A stretch of 64,000 bases of DNA from Phytophthora hibernalis (lineage: Eukaryota > Oomycota > Peronosporomycetes > Peronosporales > Peronosporaceae): NCBI GenBank assembly GCA_012656075.1, contig JAAKBF010000171.1, positions 1 to 64,000 on the forward strand, read 5' to 3'. The notes under the pieces are model-generated. The model was not told the origin of the DNA and ran no database searches. It saw nothing but the letters and a program-made list of their open reading frames with translations. A program made the translations under genes and the position numbers. This document shows, in pieces, positions 57,222 through 64,000 of this stretch; position 1 is the stretch's first letter; the number at the start of each line of letters is the position of its first letter.

Positions 57222-60200
57222 ATGTCTTACTCAATGACATTTCCCACCAATCAGATCGCTTCATTGCAGATACTTTACGATGCACGGGGTAGCGCGGGGA
57301 CTTGCGTCGAGGGCGGCGTAGGGGGCGAAGCAGCGTCCACAGCAGCGACTTCCTTCGTGCACACGCTCCAGTACACGCCCAGCTCGCGTCTCAAGATTTT
57401 CCTCTCGTGTAAGCGCGTTTTCCGTGCCAAAATCCGTCTTCGAGCGCAAAAGATCGCTAAAATATTCCGAAAACTTTCGATTTTCTGCGGATACTAACTC
57501 AAGTTCTCTGTTTTGATATTATGCCTACTTGTGGTAGATGGCCATGACAGGTTCCAAGCTCTAGCGTTCCATTTGAAGGCAGCATGTAGGAAATGATACT
57601 ATCATTCCGATACAACTGCAACTTGGGCTTATGTTTTTGTGTGATGCTGTGCAGTGCAGCGGCGTGGTCATGTCGTGTGGCTGGATATTGAAAAGCTGTC
57701 GGCGGGTATTGACTGGGAAGAAGGCATTGCTGGAGGTCTGTCGTGGGTTCGGGACGCTGGACAGGACGGCCGAGTACTGCTGGTCATGACGCCTCATGCA
57801 CTGCGGAGGCCGGACGGATACTGTCTGAATGAAGTGGCGCGCGCGGCGTCGCTGAGGCTCAATATTTTCCCTGTTATGGTGGCGGAGAGTGTCCCGCCGC
57901 CGAGTATTGCTATGCTTCCGTTTTTGATATGCAGGATTGCGTTCCAGGAGAGCAGGAGCAGCTGACGCACGCAAACAATAGTCCGGAGTGGCGAGACCTC
58001 ATGAAGGGCTGCTTGGAGACAGCGACTTTTTGGACAAAACTGAGCGATTGTATACAATCCTGGAATTGGTGCGGTGCTGCATAGAATAGACTTGAGGCAG
58101 CATCCCGCATTTGGGTTGTGCTTTGTTGAAGTTAGTGGTGTTATCTAGAACTGACTCTGTGTATATGTATCCGTTTGTGATTCCTGCAGTTCGACTCGAT
58201 GACGAGCTATGGAGTTCCTGCTATTGCCGGATTGGCCAATCTGGGCCTCTTTCCTGGTTTTGAGGGTGCTCACTTGGACACGCCACGGAGCAGTAGCGTA
58301 AGGCGCCTGTTGTCGTCCTCGCCTTCGCGCGGTGGATCCCTTATCCTCGACAAACCGTCTGAAGAATTGAACAAGGACACAATCTCGACAAATTCTATGC
58401 TCGAGACTCTGTCATCTCCGAACAAGAAAATGACAATCGATGTCGCTCGAGAAGACTCAGGTCTAAGTTTGCCTCCAGCCTCACCGTTTGCTGTTGGCCA
58501 AGGTACCACTGAAGCTGCGTCAATTAACGCCGTGGGAGATACAGTTCATATTATTGATGAGGGAGACAGCGCTGCAGCCTCCCGTAAAACGCGTTATGTT
58601 CTCAGCTATGACGATAGCTGCTACGTGCTCGCTCAGCAGATTTGTCACGATCTTTCAAACGCGGGATTCTCTGTTTATCCTGTATCATCTCCGGTTAGCC
58701 TTGCAGCTGCGATTTCTCATGCGAACGATGGAGGTTCTGCAATCGGTTGTCGTGAAGATGCACTTCAGTGGGCAACCGCGGAGAAAGAAGGAAAGCTTAT
58801 ACTCCTGTTGACAGCGGAGAGCGTGGGTCGCCCTCATGGTGTCAGCTTAAATGACGTGTCGGCTGCTATGAGTGCAGGCCTCGGCTTTGTCCGTTGCTCG
58901 TGCGTTCATGTGAAATTCCGCTGTCAATTTGCCGTATCCAGTGGCTTGACATGACGGACTGTCTTATCTACAGCAGCAATGGCAATGGCTCCACTGCAAG
59001 TCTAAATAGCATCCGCTATGACAGTCGCAAGGACCAGCTCATATCTGCGTTGGAGGGCACTCTGGATCACGAGGGTCAGCAGGCACGGCTTTTCTCGTTG
59101 CTGTCCCCTTTCAACTTTCAACGTCAAATTAGCCAACTTATAGAGCGATTTGTCGGGCGGGAGTGGCTGTTTGAACAATTCCAGTGCTGGATCCAGGGCT
59201 CCTCGTTGTCGAATTCATCAACAACGCGTGAACTCAGTAACCAGCGTGTGTTCTGGGTGGTTGGGCAGATCGGATCCGGGAAAACGTCCGTGGCAGCACG
59301 TATGGTTCAGTCGTGTCCTGAAATCGCAGCATTTCACTTTGCTCGGCAAGAAGACGAACAAACACAGAGTCCTCGCCGATGCGTTCTCTCACTCGCTTAC
59401 CAGCTTACAACACAGCTACCTGAATACGCCCATTATCTACAGTCTCATGAACCTTTGGAAGAAATGGTCCCGGTTGCTTCCTTTAGGGAGTTGGTTGCAC
59501 ATCTGCTCATTGGACCACTCAGTGCGATTGCACGGCCAACGACTTACAAATCAGTGGTCCTGCTGATTGATGGAGTCGAATGGTTGATCCCGTCATCGTC
59601 TTCTTCACCTTCGATGCCGCCGCTAAGCGGAAGCTCGTGGAAAGAAGCGAAGGATGAAGAATGCTTGGTGTCAATGTTACCCACCCTTGTTTCACGTTTA
59701 CCGGAGTGGGTGCGAATAGTGCTGCTGAGCCGTGAAGATCCGCCCGTTATCTCAAAACTACACGCATTCGAGCCGCCTGATGTGGTTATTGACCACTTCC
59801 AGCTCGAAAACGATCAAGATATCCGTCGTTACATCAGGCATTCCCTTGCGAAGCTGCCTCTCAGCGATGTGGATTTCGAAAAGGCTTCGACTCAGAGTAC
59901 TGCGGCCAGCCCGGACAACAACCGAGAGTTTGGAATGGACCAAGTGGTCGAGTTGATCGCACGTCGCTCGGAAGGGCTCTTCCTGTATGCTGTCAATGTA
60001 GTCCAGGCTATCACTGAAGGACGTCTACGTTTACACGAACTGGCAGAGCTACCCGTAGGCATGGGCGCATATCTACAACAATTTTTCGGAAGCCATTTCG
60101 CTGACCACGAAATGTACCGGAATCGGGTGCGGCCTGTGCTAGAAGCTTTATGTGCTGCATACGAACCGCTCCCTATAGCAACGCTGGCTCGTGTGTTGGA

Positions 60201-61150
60201 ATGGGACGTTTATGAACAGCGAGATGCGAGCAGCGTCCTCGGCTCACTATTTTGTATTGAAGCAGCAAACGACGCAGAATCGCAGCTATTACGGCCTTTT
60301 CACTCATCTGTGCTGGACTGGGTTCAGGACAGCAGCAGCTCTGGAGACTTCTTTGTTGATGTTGCATCCGGCCACGAGCGTTTGGGTCACTGGGCAGCGC
60401 GGGAGTATCAGACACTGACGCGGAGCAATGCCTCCGAGTTTGTCAACCTAAAGTATGATGAGTCTCCCATAGCTGAGATGTTGCTATGCTGTGCGCTAAC
60501 TTCTTTTGTTTCCTTTCTCTTCAGCTACGAACTAGAAGCCACCGGAGACGAGAAACTCAAAGCGAAGATTTACATCGTTCGCAATGCATGCAACCACTTG
60601 ATGGTAGGAACTCGCATTATCGAGCAATTTTCTCAGTTTATACTTACTCTCTAATGCCCTCTCAACTGCAGCAAGCGCCCGGAGAAGACTGCATGAAGCT
60701 CGTGGCATCGTTCGCAGCAGATGAAAAATTTCAGCTAGCACGAAGACTTTTGCACGTTCGAGCCGAAGGCCTGCAGAGCTTTTCCACGGCGACATTTCTC
60801 GTGAAAAGGCCCAAGAACTTCTGGCTCGGCGTCAACCTCATCGCGTCGGCAGCTTTCTCATTCGCTACACTTCTCGGCAAAGAACTTATTGTGCATCCTT
60901 CGTGGCGTCGATAGACGACACGACTGGGGTGCCGAAATTCCGTCACAACCTCATTCATCATCTGGAAAATGGCTCGTACTCGACTGTGCCGCCCACGGAA
61001 GTGACCGAAAAGACAATTCTCTATCCTGACCTCATCAGTTTCGTTGAACAGTATCAGCGCAAGGGTGTTTTGACGGCGCCAGTCGCCCGGGATGCCCCTC
61101 TCAATCGTGAGATCTCTAGCAGCGCAGACGAAAGCAACCCGGGGCAGTGA
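57222..61150 (+). CDS. TIR-TIR-NACHT(STAND)-SH2 protein, NLR-like
   Basis: Signalling NTPase with an unusual domain order. The likely start is ATG 57222 (MSYSMTFPTNQIASL), with the first TIR strand RLKIFLS near 57400. TIR-1 continues after an intron ending at about 57646: RGHVVWLDIEKL...DGYCLNEVARAAS...FPVMV. An exon beginning at 58190 leads through a Ser-rich linker to TIR-2: TRYVLSYDDSCYVLAQQICH, GVSLNDVSAAM, ICRIQWLDM. NACHT has the P-loop GQIGSGKTS near 59265, Walker B VVLLIDGVEWL near 59565 and a LVSRLPEWVRIVLLSRED sensor strand. A helical region is followed by an intron at 60604-60671 and a C-terminal SH2 domain (ELFHGDISREKAQELL, GSFLIRY), stop 61148. Frames change at CC 58891-58892 and near 60775. 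The 5' exon structure is uncertain. Confidence 0.75.
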
Positions 61151-61214
61151 TCTAAACAACAGGGTCTTTGTTTTTGAGCGATATTGTGCTGCAGATCTAT
61201 GCCTGTTTCCGACT

Positions 61215-63518
61215 TTACTCACGAGTTGCATGCGCCAGTCGGTCTCGTGTGTGCTTGTCCACGAGCAGAGTAAGTGTCTTTTCACCGAGCCAAACAGGAA
61301 GAGCTGCGGGTATCTGCTGATCTACAGAGTTCCCCTCGTCAGATTCAGATTCAGGTAGAACCATGAGCATAGGGCCAACACCGGACTGCTCCCGCACAGA
61401 TGCAGCCGCCTCTTGCAGCATTCCACTGAAATGCTCAAGACCCAGTGCAACTTGTTTCGTGTCATTCCCAGGTGCAGTCACAATAGCAAGGAGGTCTTCC
61501 TTCGTGGCATGCGCCCTTCGTTTGGTGACGAAAGGTAGCAGACGATCAAGCCCCTCTTCCGTGGGACGGAACACAAGCTTGCCTGCAGCTTGCACTCGAG
61601 CGAAAACTCGCACGCCCGTATCCAGGATCTATGAGACGTAGCAAATTGATGTTAATATCCTTAGCCAGGTCTGTGCAAACAGTGAAGAAGCTACTAACGT
61701 TGACATGTTCGCCCTCCAGAATCGCTGCACGAATGTAGGGGTTCACGAGACAGACAGACGCCGTGCCTTCGGAGCGTGAGTACAAATTTTCCTGCCAAAC
61801 GAATAGATTGTTGAGTCTGGAACTACAGCACGCCCCACTCAAGACACTTACCTGTGGAAAGATATCTGAGATACCGTAGAATTCCTTGATCTGCGCCCAG
61901 TGATCAGGTCGGAGCTTCGTGTAAGTTTGCTTAACAACTTTTGTTGGCTTCTTCTCGGTATTTTCGCTCGGTTGCAGCACTGTTTGGCCCTGTTCAGCAA
62001 GCTTCTTAGCTCGTCGCGATAATTTGCGCTCCCCGCTAGCAGTAGCAGCAACCTCGTAGCAATCGAGGCCTCTCTGGTCTTTTCCAGGCAAATTTGCACC
62101 TTGCACCTTGCGAAGAACCGCCACGAAGAAGCCGCCAGTGTTTTGGTCCGTCGGAAAGAGCCGTAAGCAACGCTGGAGAACCTGACGATCCACATTGTCA
62201 GCGGGGGCAAACATGGAGCGCAAAATGCGAGATCCTTGCAGGAAGTCAGGAACGCTTTCGTATTGATCGAACCACTGCAACGGAGCTCGAGATTCACCAT
62301 TGGGAGTGCGAGCTTGCCAAGCCACCTTCCACGACGTAACACCGGGGCGCGTGATAAGACCAGATAGCAATTTGGAGCAGTCCACAAGCTCCAGCGCACC
62401 GTCAGCACGGCGCAGCAACTCAGCTATTACTGCTTCGTTCTCTACCGGGTTCAGCGAGCATGTTGAGTACGTCATGATCGAGTGACCATCATCGCGAAGA
62501 AGGGCAGCAGCACGCAGACCAAGATCAATCTGTGTCGGATGCAAAGTGAGGGCACTGCCTGGAGCCCAGCGACCCCAGAGGTTGCGATTCTTACGGATGG
62601 TGCCGTCGCCACTACAGGGCACATCGCACAGCACGCGTTCGAAGACGTTTGTGCGCTGCAAAGCAAAGTTGTTCTCAGGATCGTAGAGTCCTGGAAAATC
62701 TTGACCCTCGTGACAGGTAACCACAAAGTTATCGAGACCCAGTCGCTGTAGTTGGTGAACAAGTAGATAGCCGCGCTTCTCGTTGGCATCATTTGCTACC
62801 ACAAAACCACCAGCGCTGTCATCCTTTGACAGCAATGCCTCCATGATCTGCGCAGTCTTGGACCCTGGGGCAGCACACATGTCCAACACCCGGTGATGAG
62901 GGTGGACATCCAGCAAAAGTGCCGGGACCATGCTCACAGCTTCTTGGCGACTGAGGTTTCCCTCCGCTGTGTGGTGCAGCAGAAAAGATCGGAAATCCTG
63001 GATTACACCGTTCTCGCGAGCGCCTTTCGTGAGAGCGGCTTTACCGCAGTCCAATTGCCAAGCGTGCCCGTGCTTGGCTGCATACCACGATAGCTCCCTA
63101 CACCCACCCATCCATGCATCAGCCTAATCCACATCGCCTTGTCCACATCGAGTTAGGCATGTCGCTTTAAAACGCACCTAGGTGGTGCCAGCGGTTGTCC
63201 TGCAAGGCTCGAAGCACTGGCAAACGCTTCGGGAAACTCATTCGTCAAGCGGTCAATAATGCGATCTGCCACCGAAGTCATCGGATTAACTCGGAAGCAG
63301 GCAGGAAGAGGAGCCTCCAGCGTCGCTCGAACATGCGCAACTTCCTCAGGGCGGATAATACCTTGGCGCTGTCATTCAATTAAGAGGGTGCAAGTGAGGC
63401 GAAGGTATCTCGAGTTGCAAACCAAATTTTAAGCAGCTACCAGGTAGTACTGCATGATCAAGGGCTGCTTGGACGGCGTCGCTCCAGCTGCTTCCGCACC
63501 TTGTCTTCCATGGCTCAT
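61215..63518 (-). CDS. NSUN2: tRNA (cytosine-5) methyltransferase, NSUN2/Trm4 type
   Basis: Forms m5C in tRNA using S-adenosylmethionine. Five exons join in frame: 63518-63441, 63368-63178, 63097-61852, 61791-61699, 61628-61215, giving 673 residues; all introns are GT-AG and 54-80 nt. The first exon (MSHGRQGAEAAGATPSKQPL) reads into QYYLRQGIIRPEEVAH, then LEAPLPACFRVNP. The catalytic core has VLDMCAAPGSKTAQIMEAL (SAM binding), DVPCSGDGTIRKN (first cysteine) and YSTCSLNPVENEAVIAELL (catalytic cysteine). The C-terminal RNA-binding part starts KQTYTKLRPDHWAQIKEFYG and ends DRLAHATRE. The N-terminus is shorter than in animals, and another frame from ATG 63511 is possible for exon 1. It converges with the TIR-NACHT gene, 64 bp between stops. 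Confidence 0.94.
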
Positions 63519-63722
63519 ACTGCTGGACACACAAGCAAGAGAGCGCTGCCACCTGAGACGCGCTACCAGACAAGTAGACGTCCGACGCAGCATGCACCAC
63601 TTTCTGACACGCAAAAGCAACAGAGACCAAGCAAAATTCCAGCCAATCACAAACATCACACGGTATCTTGAGCAAAGTATGCCTGCTATCTCTGCTGGTG
63701 AAAACACGCTCGTCGTTGCAGC

Positions 63723-64000
63723 TCACGCCGGGATGGCCTTGAGGAAGTGCAGCGCGAAGCTGGCGAGCGTGAGGATCTTGACGAACTCGCAGGCCATGTA
63801 CAGCACGTGGTAGATGCGGTGAGGTCTGTCCTGGATCTGCACGTTGTGACGAATCTCTCCGAACTGCATCTTCTGGTTGAAGGACAGTTTCTCGTCGTCC
63901 AGCTCCTTGAGCTCTTCGTAGAGCGCGAACTCGGCCGTCAGCTCGAGCTTGGGGAAGAGCCATGCGGCCTGCACCACCAGAAGGAGTGTGGCGATGATGA
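63723..64000 (-). CDS. C-terminal part of a membrane protein, unknown, runs off the window
   Basis: The visible 90 or so codons read toward 63723 with no start inside the window. A hydrophobic segment (IIATLLLVVQAAWLF) precedes PKLELTAEFALYEELKELDD, EKLSFNQKMQFGEIRHNVQI and a second hydrophobic segment (FVKILTLASFALHFLKAIPA) just before the stop. The frame is open to the window edge and rich in G/C third positions, like other real genes here. I do not recognise the family. Its 5' end lies beyond 64000. Confidence 0.65.
   Translation of the reverse strand, partial: IIATLLLVVQAAWLFPKLELTAEFALYEELKELDDEKLSFNQKMQFGEIRHNVQIQDRPHRIYHVLYMACEFVKILTLASFALHFLKAIPA

Noticed and set aside
60480..60524. 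Possible 45-nt intron (GTTGCTATG...CTCTTCAG) in the NACHT protein
   Set aside because: It has a good branch-like GCTAAC and acceptor, but is shorter than other introns here and is open in frame, so retention cannot be excluded; not annotated.
1..64000. tRNA, rRNA and CRISPR arrays
   Set aside because: Looked for and not seen: no regularly spaced direct repeats, and no tRNA or rRNA motif on either strand that I could recognise.

Overview
This window is nuclear DNA of a flagellated stramenopile, most likely an oomycete of the Phytophthora/Peronosporales type. The inference rests on very compact gene spacing, short GT-AG introns (about 60-77 nt where both ends could be fixed), oomycete-style families (FYVE+START proteins, TKL receptor-like kinases) and centrosome/flagellum-type genes. 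No taxonomic marker fixes the species. There are about 22 protein genes, one pseudogene, one gene relic and one non-autonomous DNA transposon; no tRNA, rRNA or CRISPR was seen.

Layout. 1-2.6 kb: Na+/phosphate cotransporter. 2.7-4.4 kb: multi-spanning membrane protein of unknown role. 4.9-15.6 kb (minus): a complete ATM/Tel1 PIKK. 15.6-16.6 kb: a gene relic split by a hAT-type MITE. 16.8-17.9 kb: a DENR-like pseudogene. 18.2-20.7 kb: a mitochondrial group (prohibitin, SdhB, COX14-like). 20.8-24.0 kb: unknown protein. 24.1-26.5 kb: purple acid phosphatase with nine exons. 26.6-28.6 kb: EMC3 and a CDGSH iron-sulfur protein. 28.6-30.3 kb: gene-poor, hairpin-rich spacer. 30.3-35.6 kb: two convergent START-FYVE paralogues. 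36.5-37.5 kb: LCMT1-type PP2A methyltransferase. 37.9-39.4 kb: eIF3l. 39.7-49.5 kb: three colinear genes with centrosome/axoneme character (tryptophan-rich helical repeat plus jacalin-like protein; a coiled-coil protein; a CEP95 homologue). 49.6-52.0 kb: CLC chloride channel. 52.6-56.6 kb: tandem receptor-like TKL kinases. 57.2-61.2 kb: the most unusual gene, with two TIR-like domains, a NACHT/STAND NTPase and a C-terminal SH2 domain. 61.2-63.5 kb: NSUN2/Trm4 tRNA m5C methyltransferase. The window ends inside another membrane-protein gene.

Many otherwise well-conserved genes carry single-base frame breaks. Most sit in runs of identical bases that look one base too short, which points to base-calling error rather than mass pseudogenisation. 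Where a frame break is reported, the gene is annotated over its full span and the break is located. The DENR copy is different: it also has an internal stop and is probably a true pseudogene.
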